DNA of 64,000 bases from an uncultured Bartonella sp. (GCA_946481695.1 CAMLON010000003.1:49046-113045); one strand, 5' to 3'; shown: positions 38,411 to 48,558, counted from the first letter of the stretch. Notes: generated by a model not told the origin, from the letters alone. Numbers and translations: made by a program.

Positions 38411-40021
38411 TTAGCACTTGTCAATCGAGTGTTCCTTTTTTACGAAACCAAACGTTAAACTTAACATCAGTATAATAAAAAATACAGAAAAAGCTTGGAT
38501 AAATTTTGTTTTCATGTTCCATATCGGAACAATGGAAGAGGGTACTGGTACATCAATTAAACCGATTTTATCAAGATCCAAACTCCGCACGATTCGCCCA
38601 TAGGGGTCAACGACTGCCGAAATTCCATTATTGGCTGCACGTATAAGTGGAATTCCCATTTCAACAGCACGTAAACGAGCCTGATCGAAATGCTGGTATG
38701 GTCCCGGTGTGACACCAAACCATCCGTCATTGGTAACGTTTAAAATCGCTTGAGGTTTTTCACCTTCATAGTCCATACCATCAGGAAAAATCACCTCGTA
38801 GCAGATCATCGGTAGAAACACAAAACCATCCGGCATCTTCACCGTTTTTCGTATCGGCGTGCTGCTATACCCCCCTGCCATTACAGCCAATGCATGAAGG
38901 CCTATTTTGTCAAAAAAATTCTGGAAGGGCAAATATTCGCCAAACGGGACAAGATGCACCTTGTCCGAAGACGACAGAATATTGCCATTACCATCAATTG
39001 TTTCAATTGTATTGAAATATTTATTGTTTTCGTCATTCGGTGCGCCACTGCTTCGGACTGCCCCGACAATTGCCCATTGATCCGGTTGGAGAATGGAAGC
39101 GATGCGCATTTTTGCTTCCGGCACATAGTCCAGTATATAGGGCACTGCGGTTTCCGGCCAGACAATATAGGCAGGTTCATGCGCACCATTTGTGAGCGGT
39201 TTTTCGCTCAGTTGCATATGTGCATCAAACATTGCATAGCGAACCTGATTGTCAAGTTTCTCGTCCTGTTTAATGGACGGTTGTATGAGTCTTACCCACG
39301 TGTTGGCATTGTCATAGTCATTGATCGGAGGTGCTTCATAAAGCCGGATAGCACCGAACCCCGTATGTGCACCAAAAAGAATAACGCCGATTGTTAAGGC
39401 AAGCCACCGGTGGTTTTTGTCATAAAAAGTGGCTGGCATTGAATAAAGAAGCACGGCGAGCGCATTCATTCCGTAAAGACCCACCACTGCGTCGGACTGC
39501 ATAAAAAGCGGCGTCGGCATAATTGTGTAGCCGATTGCATTCCAGGGAAAGCCGGTAAACAATGTGGAACGCAAATATTCGGCAATACCGAGAGCAAACG
39601 CCAAAGCGAACAGACGGGATAGCCCCTTTTTCCAAAACAGAATAACAAGCCCGCCTGCAAGCCCCCAGTAAAGCGCAAGATAAAAAGGAAGCCCGAAAAT
39701 TGCTAAAGGAATGGCCCAACCGAAACTTATGGGGTCGACCAGCATGGCACTGGAAAGCCACCAAAGACTAAAAACGAAATAGCCGAAGCCAAAACTGAAA
39801 CAAGTAAGAAAGCCGAGCTTGAAGCGCTGCTTCAAACCGGAGGCGACAGCAACCTTATCAAGCAATAAAACCAGAACAGGAAAAGTAACAAAAGCCAGCG
39901 GGAAGAAGTACAAAGGCGCAGTTGCAAGAGCTGTTATTCCACCACAGACAAAGCTTACGAAATGCTGTTTCGAGCCTTTAAGCTTTCCAATATAAGTGGT
40001 TGCTCCTGCCAAAATCTGCAT
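38411..40021 (-). CDS. lnt: Apolipoprotein N-acyltransferase
   Basis: Adds the third acyl chain to the N-terminal cysteine of lipoproteins, in the inner membrane facing the periplasm. Several spans occupy about residues 15-205. The nitrilase-like domain follows with the catalytic triad context: Glu in WPETAVPYIL, Lys in SSDKVHLVPFGEYLPF, and Cys in PMICYEVIFPD. A C-terminal span closes the protein. The ATG at 40021 has GGGGGA about nine bases upstream; another ATG at 40066 is possible. Substrates in this window include the CyoA lipoprotein. It follows corC. Confidence 0.93.
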   Translation of the reverse strand: MQILAGATTYIGKLKGSKQHFVSFVCGGITALATAPLYFFPLAFVTFPVLVLLLDKVAVASGLKQRFKLGFLTCFSFGFGYFVFSLWWLSSAMLVDPISFGWAIPLAIFGLPFYLALYWGLAGGLVILFWKKGLSRLFALAFALGIAEYLRSTLFTGFPWNAIGYTIMPTPLFMQSDAVVGLYGMNALAVLLYSMPATFYDKNHRWLALTIGVILFGAHTGFGAIRLYEAPPINDYDNANTWVRLIQPSIKQDEKLDNQVRYAMFDAHMQLSEKPLTNGAHEPAYIVWPETAVPYILDYVPEAKMRIASILQPDQWAIVGAVRSSGAPNDENNKYFNTIETIDGNGNILSSSDKVHLVPFGEYLPFQNFFDKIGLHALAVMAGGYSSTPIRKTVKMPDGFVFLPMICYEVIFPDGMDYEGEKPQAILNVTNDGWFGVTPGPYQHFDQARLRAVEMGIPLIRAANNGISAVVDPYGRIVRSLDLDKIGLIDVPVPSSIVPIWNMKTKFIQAFSVFFIILMLSLTFGFVKKEHSIDKC

Positions 40022-40115
40022 GTCCGGTTTCCCCCACTTGCCTTTTACCTCTGGTAATTTCAACATCCGACAAGAAGATTGATTGTGACAGGAAAGAAAA
40101 TACGAAACACCCGTT

Positions 40116-41126
40116 TTATAAATCGGACGGGGTGTTCTCCTTTTCCTGCTTTGGATGGTTCTGTAAAGGTTGGATTCGGATCCGTTTGATGCGGCGTTTA
40201 TCGGCTTCCAGAATACGGAACTGGTAGCCGGGAACCGCTTCTACAACTTCTCCTTTTGCCGGTATCCGATCCAATGTTGAAACAATAAGTCCGCCGATTG
40301 TATCGACGTCCTCTCCATGTTCGCCCACCTTGAAATCCGGTCCCAGAGCTTTTTCCACCTCATCAAGATCGGCGCTGGCATCAACAAGCCACCTGTTATC
40401 AGGCTCTTTGATAATGGACATGTCGACATCATCGTGCTCGTCTTCGATATCACCGACAACAAGTTCGACAATATCTTCCATTGAAGCAAGGCCATCCGTT
40501 CCACCATATTCGTCAATAATCAGCGCCATCTGAGTTCGGGTTGCCTGCATACGTGTCAAAAGCTGCCCTGCCAACATCGACCCGGGAACGAACAAAACAC
40601 TGCGTATCAAATCGAGATTGCCGACAGGTTGCGACAGATCCACTTTGGAAAAATCAAGGCATCCTTCTTGTTCTCCACTTTGGGCTTTATGCGTAATGTA
40701 ATTCAAAACATCACGAATATGCAGCATGCCACGCGGATCATCGAGACTTTCCGAATAGACCGGCATACGCGAATGACCGGATTTTTCGAACTCTATCAAT
40801 GTCTCAGCCAACGTCGTTGTAATATCAAGCGCTTCGATTTCCGAGCGCGGTATCATCACATCCTCTACACGGGTTTCCCGAAGGCGCAAAATATTGTTCA
40901 ACATGAGACGTTCTTCCGGCGAAAACAGCGAATTCGCGTCTCCCTGCCCATCGGAAAGGGCATCTGTCAGATCTTCTCGCAAGGTAGAATTATTGCGGGA
41001 ACGCATAAAAGAAAAAAGATTGGCAAATAAAGACTTCTTTTCACTGCTTCGCGATTGTGAAGAACTTTGACCGGCCGATGAACGGTTAGACTCGTCTTCA
41101 ATTGATTTATCTGTTTTTTCTGTCAT
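40116..41126 (-). CDS. corC: CBS-domain protein, CorC/HlyC (TlyC) family
   Basis: Soluble 336-residue protein of the CorC branch linked to magnesium/cobalt efflux or to envelope homeostasis. Polar N-terminus with ESNRSSAGQSSSQSRSSEKK, then a pair of CBS domains (about 85-220, MIPRSEIEALDITTTLAE and LIDEYGGTDGLASMEDIVEL) and the CorC_HlyC domain (GEHGEDVDTIGGLI, then GEVVEAVPGYQFRILEADKR). There are no membrane spans, as in E. coli CorC. The ybeY-corC-lnt order is widely conserved. Confidence 0.9.
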   Translation of the reverse strand: MTEKTDKSIEDESNRSSAGQSSSQSRSSEKKSLFANLFSFMRSRNNSTLREDLTDALSDGQGDANSLFSPEERLMLNNILRLRETRVEDVMIPRSEIEALDITTTLAETLIEFEKSGHSRMPVYSESLDDPRGMLHIRDVLNYITHKAQSGEQEGCLDFSKVDLSQPVGNLDLIRSVLFVPGSMLAGQLLTRMQATRTQMALIIDEYGGTDGLASMEDIVELVVGDIEDEHDDVDMSIIKEPDNRWLVDASADLDEVEKALGPDFKVGEHGEDVDTIGGLIVSTLDRIPAKGEVVEAVPGYQFRILEADKRRIKRIRIQPLQNHPKQEKENTPSDL

Positions 41127-41242
41127 GACTTTTTAAAGTTAGAATATTCAAAAGTAAAATACTTCGCCTTTTTGCTACTGCATTAAAACATATATAATTC
41201 AATATATGTATAAAACGCCAATAGCAAGGTTCATCTTGTTAC

Positions 41243-41716
41243 TCAATCATTATAAGGATCGGAAATACCAAGAGAAGCGAGAATTTTTCTCTCGAGAGAT
41301 TCCATTTGTTCTGCTTCTTCATCATTTTGATGATCATATCCCGTCAAATGAAGAAGCCCGTGGACAATAAGATGGCTTAAATGGTCATCGAAGCTTTTAT
41401 TTTCCTCCTGCGCTTCACGTTGAACCGTTTCACGAGCAATAACAATATCACCCAGAATTGGGCCCGGTTGCTGCCCCGGTTGAATAGGAAAAGCGGGAAA
41501 TGATAGGACATTTGTTGCCTTGTCTATGTGGCGCCACTTTGAATTTATCGTACGGATATTTGCATCGTCGGTAAAAACCAGACTGAGCTCGCTGTCGACA
41601 TCGTCGAATTCGAGCACGTGCAATGTGGCTTCAAGCACACGATCAACGAGCATTCTCAAACTGTGTTCGCTTTGCCAGCCATCAGCATTTATTGCAACGT
41701 CATAACGCACTGTCAT
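41243..41716 (-). CDS. ybeY: Endoribonuclease YbeY (16S rRNA maturation)
   Basis: Metal-dependent single-strand RNase acting in 16S rRNA 3'-end maturation and ribosome quality control. The zinc site is seen in HLIVHGLLHLTGYDHQNDEE, the three-histidine motif HGxLHLxGYDH. The upstream LSLVFTDDANIRTINSKWR and TNVLSFPAF are also diagnostic. At 157 aa it has normal length. Its ATG overlaps the phoH stop by four bases (ATGA), so the two are translationally coupled. Confidence 0.95.
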   Translation of the reverse strand: MTVRYDVAINADGWQSEHSLRMLVDRVLEATLHVLEFDDVDSELSLVFTDDANIRTINSKWRHIDKATNVLSFPAFPIQPGQQPGPILGDIVIARETVQREAQEENKSFDDHLSHLIVHGLLHLTGYDHQNDEEAEQMESLERKILASLGISDPYND

Positions 41717-42849
41717 TTTGATAAATTCTTTTTTCCATTATTGTCTAAAGTGCGGTTCTTTGCATTTGCACGGGCATCCCGATCATAAGCTGTAACGATA
41801 GCCGTCACCAATGGATGGCGCACAACATCCTTTTGGCTAAAGTGCACTGTTACAATATTATCAATGGAATCGAGAATGCGCATTGCTTCGGTCAATCCCG
41901 ACTTTTGTCCAAACGGCAAGTCGATCTGGCTCGGATCCCCGGTTACAATCATTCGCGAACCTTCTCCAAGGCGGGTTAAAAACATTTTCATCTGCATTGA
42001 CGTTGTATTTTGCGCTTCATCGAGGATAACAGCCGAATGTGCAAGCGTGCGCCCGCGCATAAAGGCAAGTGGTGCTATCTCGATAATATCGGCTGCCATT
42101 GCGCGTTCGATCTTTTCTGCCGGCATCATATCATAAAGTGCATCGTAAAGAGGCCGCAGATAGGGATCGACTTTTTCTTTCATGTCGCCGGGTAAAAAGC
42201 CCAATCTTTCACCGGCTTCGACTGCCGGACGAGACAGAATAATCCGTTCAACCAGCCCTCGCTCGAGAAGCATCGCTGCATGGGCAACGGCAAGATATGT
42301 TTTACCTGTTCCCGCAGGTCCCACACCGAAAACCAGTTCAGCTCGTTGCAGCGCACGCATATAAGCATCCTGTGTAGGCGTGCGGGCATAGATTGTTTTT
42401 TTGCGTGTGGAGATATGGGCCGGCGTTACTTTTGGCGGATCCTTTTCAGGGCTTTCCCGATCAGTTCTGGCGTCCGATGTTGCAGCAAGAGCTATTGCTC
42501 CGTCAACATCCGGCAATCCCGGTTGCAAGCCGGTTTTAGCAAGTTCATAAAGCTGATCAAGGGCTTGGCGAGCTACTTCTATATCCTGCTTGTTTCCACT
42601 GATTGACACTTCATTTCCCTGTGCACGGATATCAAGCCCCAATTTTTGCTCGATGCGAGCCAGATTTTCGTCAAACTGCCCAAAGACAACATTTGCTTGC
42701 CGATTATCCTCGAAAACAAGTACAACATGATCCATATCGGATGTAGCTGTTTTAACAGTGGCAGCAACAGTCGTCGCTTTGCCGGATTTTTTTACCTTTC
42801 CGGTTCCTTCGATCTTCAATGTTTTCTTTGTTCCGGTTGAATCGTTCAA
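41713..42849 (-). CDS. PhoH-family ATPase (PhoL type)
   Basis: Predicted cytoplasmic ATPase linked to RNA metabolism, commonly encoded beside YbeY. The N-terminal half has a KH-like segment (about 65-110). The ATPase half has Walker A GVGPAGTGKTYLAVA, SRPAVEAGERLGFLPGD and Walker B-like AVILDEAQNTT, with TGDPSQIDLP as the sensor. 378 residues. The start is a TTG at 42849, supported by a strong AGGAG six bases upstream; the next ATG lies well inside the frame. The N-terminal 40 residues are Lys/Thr-rich and variable. Confidence 0.92.
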   Translation of the reverse strand: MNDSTGTKKTLKIEGTGKVKKSGKATTVAATVKTATSDMDHVVLVFEDNRQANVVFGQFDENLARIEQKLGLDIRAQGNEVSISGNKQDIEVARQALDQLYELAKTGLQPGLPDVDGAIALAATSDARTDRESPEKDPPKVTPAHISTRKKTIYARTPTQDAYMRALQRAELVFGVGPAGTGKTYLAVAHAAMLLERGLVERIILSRPAVEAGERLGFLPGDMKEKVDPYLRPLYDALYDMMPAEKIERAMAADIIEIAPLAFMRGRTLAHSAVILDEAQNTTSMQMKMFLTRLGEGSRMIVTGDPSQIDLPFGQKSGLTEAMRILDSIDNIVTVHFSQKDVVRHPLVTAIVTAYDRDARANAKNRTLDNNGKKNLSK

Positions 42850-42950
42850 CCTTATCTCCTCAAAAAAACGTTTCTGTCAGCAATATATGGACTAAAAAAC
42901 AAAAGAAAACCCGCTTTGATGACGAGCGCTCCAATTGAAAAACGTTATCG

Positions 42951-44315
42951 TCAGTTTACCGCATTGCCAAAAAGACTGTTCGGAAGAGCTTTGGTTATAT
43001 CGACCGGAATAATTTCGCCAATTTTCGCATTTGTTGAAACGACAACAGGTAACAACCATGGCGAACGGCCAACCATTTGCCCGTCATGCCTGCCTGCTTT
43101 TTCAACAAGCACTTCAACACGTTCACCAATTTTCGACTTTAAAAACCGGTGCTGCTGATCAAGAATGAGAGTTTGCAAACGTTGCAGGCGCTCGTCTTTG
43201 ACGCTTTCGTCAACATGATTTTTCATCGTTGCTCCCGGTGTTCCCGGACGTGGAGAATATTTGAACGAATAGGCGGAGCTATAGCCGACTTCTTCAACAA
43301 GCTTCATTGTGGCTTCGAAATCCTCATCAGTTTCCCCCGGAAAACCGACGATAAAATCACCCGAAAAAGCTATATCCGGACGTGCCTGACGGATACGGTC
43401 AATCAGTTTCAGATAATCGGCAGCTTTATGCTGGCGGTTCATAGCTTTGAGGATGCGGTCGGAACCTGATTGTACCGGAAGATGTAGATAAGGCATCAAC
43501 ATTTCAAGATTGCCATGAGCTGCGATAAGGCTGTCGTCCATATCGCGCGGATGACTTGTCGTATAACGTAACCGCTTCAAACCATCAATCTTTGCAAGTT
43601 CGTAAAGAAGATTACCCAACCGCCACTGACTGCCATCTTGCGAAACACCATGCCACCCGTTGACGTTCTGCCCAAGCAAAGTGATCTCTTTTACACCTGC
43701 ATCAACAAGTTCGCGTGCTTCATTGATTATCTGTCCGACAGGCCGCGATACTTCGGAACCACGGGTATAGGGCACAACGCAAAATGTGCAGAATTTATCG
43801 CACCCTTCCTGAACAGTCAGAAACGCCGTAACACCGCGTTTTTTCACAGCCTGACGGTTATGATGCGGAAGATGGGCAAATTTATCTTCAACGGCATATT
43901 CGGTTTCAACAATCTTCTTGCCCTCGTGCACCTTGCGTAACAGTTCAGGCAGGCGATGATAGGTTTGTGGCCCCACCACCAGATCAACTGTCGGGGCGCG
44001 CCTTAGAATTTCTTCCCCCTCGGCTTGGGCAACACACCCCGTCACACCTATTGTCAAGGGTTTTGAAGGATCGCGTTCCTCGCGCATAACGCGCAAACGC
44101 CCCAGATCGGAATAAAGTTTTTCGGCAGCTTTTTCACGAATATGGCAGGTATTAAGCAATATAAGGTCCGCATCGTCAGGAGATTGCGTAGCAACATAGC
44201 CTTCTGCGTCAAGGCTATCACCCATGCGTTCGCTGTCATAGACATTCATCTGACAGCCATAGGTTTTGATATAAACCTTACGGGCATTGCTGTTTTTTTC
44301 TTTTGCTTCACTCAT
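42951..44315 (-). CDS. miaB: tRNA-2-methylthio-N6-isopentenyladenosine methylthiotransferase
   Basis: Radical-SAM enzyme that adds the 2-methylthio group to i6A37 of tRNAs. The N-terminal UPF0004 domain has [28 protein letters not shown] and [11 protein letters not shown], giving the three cysteines of the second Fe-S cluster. The radical-SAM motif CDKFCTFC supplies the first cluster. A TRAM domain ends the 454-residue protein ([19 protein letters not shown]). It lies downstream of rimI with only 31 bases between; a Fur-family gene found at this place in relatives is missing. Confidence 0.96.
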   Translation of the reverse strand: MSEAKEKNSNARKVYIKTYGCQMNVYDSERMGDSLDAEGYVATQSPDDADLILLNTCHIREKAAEKLYSDLGRLRVMREERDPSKPLTIGVTGCVAQAEGEEILRRAPTVDLVVGPQTYHRLPELLRKVHEGKKIVETEYAVEDKFAHLPHHNRQAVKKRGVTAFLTVQEGCDKFCTFCVVPYTRGSEVSRPVGQIINEARELVDAGVKEITLLGQNVNGWHGVSQDGSQWRLGNLLYELAKIDGLKRLRYTTSHPRDMDDSLIAAHGNLEMLMPYLHLPVQSGSDRILKAMNRQHKAADYLKLIDRIRQARPDIAFSGDFIVGFPGETDEDFEATMKLVEEVGYSSAYSFKYSPRPGTPGATMKNHVDESVKDERLQRLQTLILDQQHRFLKSKIGERVEVLVEKAGRHDGQMVGRSPWLLPVVVSTNAKIGEIIPVDITKALPNSLFGNAVN

Positions 44316-44346
44316 AACGCATATCTATCCGGTTTTCTTTGAAATC

Positions 44347-44838
44347 TCAATCATTTTGCTGAATGGTTCTACGCATGATCAAGGCATCACTATGGCCTTT
44401 ACCGGTTTGATAATATCCGGGCCTGCGACCGACCTCATTAAAACCGGAACTTTTATAGAGAGCAAGAGCTGCTTTATTCGTCTCGTCAACTTCAAGAAAA
44501 ATTTGTTTTGCCCGTTCCTGATAAAGATATCTGAAAACGGCGTCCATAAGTGTCCGCCCTATTCCTTTTGAACGATAACGGGGATGCACAGCAATTGTGA
44601 TGATTTCTGCTTCATCAATAACCAATCTACAAAGAATAAATCCCAATATTTTTTCCGGTTTACCCATTACACTCACAGTAAAACCGAACATTTGTGGATC
44701 AGTCAAAAAAGAAGTGAAGGTTTCTTCATCCCATGCATGATAGAATGATTTTCTGTGTATTTCATGTAGAGCCTCACTATCATCGGACGTGACAGGGGCA
44801 ATAGTAAATTGCGATTTCGAAAAAGAAAAACTTATCAT
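44347..44838 (-). CDS. rimI: Ribosomal-protein-alanine N-acetyltransferase (GNAT family)
   Basis: Acetyltransferase of 163 aa using acetyl-CoA; RimI acetylates the N-terminal alanine of ribosomal protein S18 and possibly others. The acetyl-CoA site is HPRYRSKGIGRTLMDAVFRY, matching the R/Q-x-x-G-x-G/A motif, and the C-terminal FLEVDETNKAALALYKSSGF and GRRPGYYQTG are typical RimI segments. It overlaps tsaB by four bases (ATGA). The tsaB-rimI pairing is conserved and supports the RimI name. Confidence 0.9.
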   Translation of the reverse strand: MISFSFSKSQFTIAPVTSDDSEALHEIHRKSFYHAWDEETFTSFLTDPQMFGFTVSVMGKPEKILGFILCRLVIDEAEIITIAVHPRYRSKGIGRTLMDAVFRYLYQERAKQIFLEVDETNKAALALYKSSGFNEVGRRPGYYQTGKGHSDALIMRRTIQQND

Positions 44839-45503
44839 TCCTTTTTCCTGGGAAGAGAAAAACCCATTTGCGGTTTAGCATCCGCTTCGCGCAAATAAAG
44901 CGGCTTCGGAGCACCGTTCGACTTTTTCGACTGCGAGAGAATTGCAAAACTTAGAACATCCGGTGCAGCAATAGAAAAAATCCGATTCTCCGCTATGCCT
45001 GCAGAATGAGCGATTGTTTCGGCAAACGGGCCTGCAACGATTGCCTTATTATCAAGGGACGCAACAACGTTTTCGCAAGCCTTCACCTCGGGTGGTATAA
45101 GCGATCCGAGCTTTTCGTCAAATTCCTGCCGGTAGACCATGTCACGTCCGGCATCAATGACAGCTATTACATGGTGTTCCGGAAAGCGCTTAAGAGCTTC
45201 AAAACCGATTGCCTCAAGCGAGCTCACGCCAACCGCCGGTTTTTTCAAGGCCAAAGCCAGACCTCGTGCTGTTGCCACACCAATACGAACACCGGTAAAC
45301 GACCCCGGACCGATGTTTACAGTGATGCGATCAACCTTGTCGAGATCAAGCCCCGACGTATTTTTCACCTCAATGATCTGATCAATAAGCTTTTCGGCGT
45401 GTCCTTTTCCGATGTTTTCACTCACCCGCGCCAGAACACGACCGTCGTTGATTAACGCAACGGCACAATTTAAAGAAGCTGTATCTAATGCTAATGTAAT
45501 CAT
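44835..45503 (-). CDS. tsaB: tRNA threonylcarbamoyladenosine biosynthesis protein TsaB
   Basis: Non-catalytic partner of TsaD in making t6A37 on tRNAs that read ANN codons. ASKHA-like fold of 222 residues: MITLALDTASLNCAVAL at the start, ENIGKGHAEKLIDQIIEV, then the glycine motif NIGPGSFTGVRIGVATARGL. The C-terminal YLREADAKPQ is a common ending. It opens the tsaB-rimI pair on the minus strand; the 927-base region upstream is gene-poor. Confidence 0.95.
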   Translation of the reverse strand: MITLALDTASLNCAVALINDGRVLARVSENIGKGHAEKLIDQIIEVKNTSGLDLDKVDRITVNIGPGSFTGVRIGVATARGLALALKKPAVGVSSLEAIGFEALKRFPEHHVIAVIDAGRDMVYRQEFDEKLGSLIPPEVKACENVVASLDNKAIVAGPFAETIAHSAGIAENRIFSIAAPDVLSFAILSQSKKSNGAPKPLYLREADAKPQMGFSLPRKKE

Positions 45504-46167
45504 TCAATGTCTATTAAATCATTGTTCATTGAAACAAAAGAACAGAGGGATCGAATTTGGCGAATTTTTGAGCCTTTTGCGAACACTGTGTCAATGGCTT
45601 TCCTTCACAAATATCTACGCATCCTCAAAAACCTCTGCCTATTTCGAAACCGAATCCATGAGCTGCCACTATGAAAATAGCTAACGCCCCTACCGCCGAT
45701 TATTTTAATCTATTAATCTTTCCTTTTTCGTCGCGGCTTTTGCGTCTTAAAAAAATCGGATTGTCTCATTTCGGAGGCTACCCCGTCATCATTCTTCAGA
45801 TATGTCATCATTCTTCCGATATATTGAACGAGATTAGATGGAGTAACATAAACATTATGTTCGGGATAAGAAAATGTTATAAAAATTACGCCTGCAACGG
45901 GTTTTGTCTTAAGGCTAGAGAAACGATTACCGCTTTTATCTTTCTTAGAAAGCAGCACTCAATCGCGATCACTTATCAATCTCGTTCATAAAGTGCGTTT
46001 GATCCAAAAATACGAATTTTCGCAAACAAAAAAATCACGCTGATTAAAATTTTTATTTTTGTTTATTTTAATATATATAAATTAAAACAAATATAAAATT
46101 TTATCATAGCATACAGTTATTTACATTTATTTCATATAAAAGATAATATTCTGAAAAAATAAAAATA

Positions 46168-46186
46168 TTTTAGATTAATTCTAAAA
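46168..46186. promoter_or_regulatory. Predicted Irr box (iron control element) upstream of dps
   Basis: TTTTAGA (46168-46174) and TCTAAAA (46180-46186) are inverted repeats around TTAAT. The core TTTAGA-N5-TCTAAA matches the ICE consensus reported for rhizobial Irr. It lies 245 bases before the dps ATG and about 95 bases upstream of the proposed promoter. Confidence 0.55.
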
Positions 46187-46280
46187 TTTTCTGAGAAAAA
46201 TATCCTTTATAAAATCGGTTTATGTGTCTGATAATGGAAATATATCAACCAGAGGAACGATAATTATTTTGTTTTTTTGA

Positions 46281-46308
46281 TTGGAATATTGTCGGAAAGG
46301 TGTATTCT
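46281..46308 (+). promoter_or_regulatory. Candidate promoter of dps
   Basis: TTGGAA (46281-46286) and TATTCT (46303-46308) are 16 bases apart, giving a leader of about 115 bases. A TTGACA at 46342-46347 is an alternative -35 but lacks a good -10. Confidence 0.35.
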
Positions 46309-46430
46309 ATATTTGCATCACCGCACTGCCTTTGAGAATGCTTGACAAGGGTAGAAATTCCAAGCGGAACTTTTTAGCGTTTGGTGCGTTTAATATTACG
46401 CAATTCAAATCAAGCGGAGATTAAGACAAT

Positions 46431-46919
46431 ATGTTAAAAACTCATAAAACTCGTAATGACATGCCGTCAAACACAAAGACAACTGCAATTGCCTTGTTGA
46501 ACAAAAACCTGGCAACTTTGATTGATTTGGCACTTATCACAAAGCAGGCACACTGGAACTTGAAAGGTTCCAATTTTATCGGTGTTCATGAAATGCTGGA
46601 TGGTTTTAGGGATGCGATTGATGAACATGTCGACATCATTGCCGAACGTGTTGCGCAACTCGGGGGTACTGCGCTGGGAACCGTTCAAGCTGTTGCCGGT
46701 ACCTCGAAATTGAAGGCTTATCCGACAGATATTTACAAAGTACACGATCATCTTAATGCATTGATCGAACGTTATGGCGACGCTGCCAATGACATGCGTA
46801 AAGCCATTGACGAGGCTGACGAAGCCGGAGATGCTGATACGGCAGATATTTTCACTGCTGCATCGCGTGAGCTCGACAAGAGCCTGTGGTTCCTTGAATC
46901 GCATGTTCAGGAAGCCTGA
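46431..46919 (+). CDS. dps: DNA-protecting ferritin-like protein Dps
   Basis: Dodecameric miniferritin that oxidises and stores iron and protects DNA from oxidative damage. The intersubunit ferroxidase ligands are complete: His41, His53, Asp57, Asp68 and Glu72, with exactly the spacing of E. coli Dps. The motifs are [19 protein letters not shown] and [16 protein letters not shown]. The 162-residue length is normal. GGAG lies 11 bases before the ATG; a second ATG ten codons on has a poorer site. The upstream region has an Irr box, so iron-dependent control is likely. A terminator follows. Confidence 0.94.
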   Translation: MLKTHKTRNDMPSNTKTTAIALLNKNLATLIDLALITKQAHWNLKGSNFIGVHEMLDGFRDAIDEHVDIIAERVAQLGGTALGTVQAVAGTSKLKAYPTDIYKVHDHLNALIERYGDAANDMRKAIDEADEAGDADTADIFTAASRELDKSLWFLESHVQEA

Positions 46920-46959
46920 TCGAACCGCTTTAACGTGGTATAGTAAATCTCTTGAATAT

Positions 46960-46987
46960 AGGAAGCAGCTCTGCCGCTTCCTTTTTA
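46960..46987 (+). terminator. Terminator after dps
   Basis: GGAAGC (46961-46966) pairs with GCTTCC (46976-46981), with an inner GC-TCT-GC extension, then TTTTT. Confidence 0.75.
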
Positions 46988-48527
46988 TTTGCCAAATTTT
47001 CACGGTAAACGCGGCGATTTGGCGAATCTACGCGGCAATTATCAGAATTCTACGGAGGAACATTTCTGAACGAACTCTGCATAATAAACGCAAACATTTA
47101 TTGGATGATTCCAAAAGCAATTTTCATTTAAAATTTAAAGCGGCGGGCTCGCGGTGAAACCAGATGAATTTTTCGCCAAGGGCCTACCCGTTCCGTTGCG
47201 TACCTACGCATTTTCTTTTTAATGATGCTTATTGGTAATTTATCAACGCCTTGCCGCAGAATATGGCATCGCTACAAAAATTTAATCGGCTGCGTTTTCT
47301 CGATTTTCGGGAATGGTGCCTTACAATCAGAAGTAGGCGGATATTGAAGTGTTCGTCGATGAACTGACGTATTCCGGATCGACAAGCACGGATTAAATAC
47401 CCTTTTAGACGTCCCCCCTGAAAACACTTATGACGCACGGTCTATCAGCTATTACACACCAACTATACTCTTCTCAGTCGACACCCCTCAAAATTGAAAA
47501 TATGCTATTGAGCCAATCTTCTAAACTCATACTTTGATTTCACCCGTGATGCGCGCGTCATTGAATTGTGCTCCACCAATTGACACCTTACCGAATTAAT
47601 GCACCTCGGAATTGCCGGGGACGTACCGAATATTTCTACTAAAACAGTCTGCTAACCGCTGACGACCTCTAACGGAGGGGTAAGCATGCGCCTTAATCCT
47701 TCGATAATCTTTTGCTTCATGGGCTCGGCACAGGTTGGATACCGCTTTAAAAATTCCGGCTCCCCGCAGGATCCCAAGACATAAGCATAATTGAATACTG
47801 GTTACACCCATTCATTGCTGTTTATGACAGCCATGAAAAATTGAAAAAGAACCATTAGGACCATACACCGGGCATATACATTCTACGAACGCGAGAAATG
47901 TGGGCATCGTTATGCGCGAGCCTCGCCGCAACCGGAAACTGTCGAAACAGGGGCCGTTGGAATTGTTGAGGTTAGTCATATGGCTTTCTGGGCTAATGGA
48001 GGCGTGTAACATGTGTGCATTTATGGACGGTTTGGCGCTTTGGAGCTTGTTAGACAAAGTTTGGGATCAAATTGGATGGCAGATAAGTCGTTTGTAAATG
48101 TTATCATTCCACGAGCACCATTTTCCAACATATGACTCCATGTGCCGTTGCAACAATCTTGTTGGGAACTGTGCCGATAAATTACCGTTAAAAGGCGTTG
48201 TCGCTGGTAAAAACTTCTATTTCTTTTGGAAGCGACGTGGTCGCTTTAAATAGCGTTTATGGCTTCAAGAAGCCATCGTCCATTTTAGGTTTTGATTACC
48301 TGTGGTGAGTTTTTTAAAGCAGAACAACGTTCGAAACGGTAAATTTCTCGAAAGCCTGCATTTACGACGGGTTTATAACGTTGAACGTTCGGCGAAAATT
48401 TTTCAAACCAGATAGCAATTGACGACAATATATCAATCGGAAATCAACTAAATTTTTTATTATTCTCACCCCCGCATTTTCCTTCCAGGCGCTAAATCCT
48501 TTGCAAGGAATATTAAGAACTCTTGAT
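46988..48527. other. Long non-coding, probably decayed region between dps and cyoD
   Basis: About 1.5 kb with no frame that looks like an intact gene. Short frames at 47229-47438 (minus), 47596-47811 (minus), 47812-48057 (minus) and 47900-48097 (plus) contain protein-like stretches, for example AVSNLCRAHEAKDYRRIKAH in the second, but lack ribosome binding sites and are broken by stops. No tRNA, inverted terminal repeat or transposase motif was found. A decayed gene or genes is the best reading. Confidence 0.45.
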
Positions 48528-48558
48528 AAAAAAAGCCCCGCTTAAGAGCGGGGCTTCA
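48528..48558 (-). terminator. Terminator after the cyoABCD operon
   Basis: On the minus strand AAGCCCCGCT (48556-48547 side) pairs with AGCGGGGCTT (48542-48533), a ten-base perfect stem with a four-base loop, followed by TTTTT. It is 31 bases beyond the cyoD stop. Confidence 0.85.

Larger units (their letters stand above)
45504..46430. other. Gene-poor, very AT-rich region between tsaB and dps
   Basis: About 930 bases. 46020-46230 is extremely AT-rich and includes the Irr box described separately. On the minus strand 45713-45958 is an open frame (81 codons, GTG start) whose product looks protein-like (PVAGVIFITFSYPEHNVYVT, basic C-terminus KPRRKRKD), but it has a stop directly upstream and no ribosome binding site. 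It may be a gene remnant. Nothing else is supported. Confidence 0.5.

Noticed and set aside
45671..45991. 106-codon plus-strand frame upstream of dps
   Set aside because: No ribosome binding site, unlikely composition; the opposite strand frame at 45713-45958 is at least as plausible and also unsupported.
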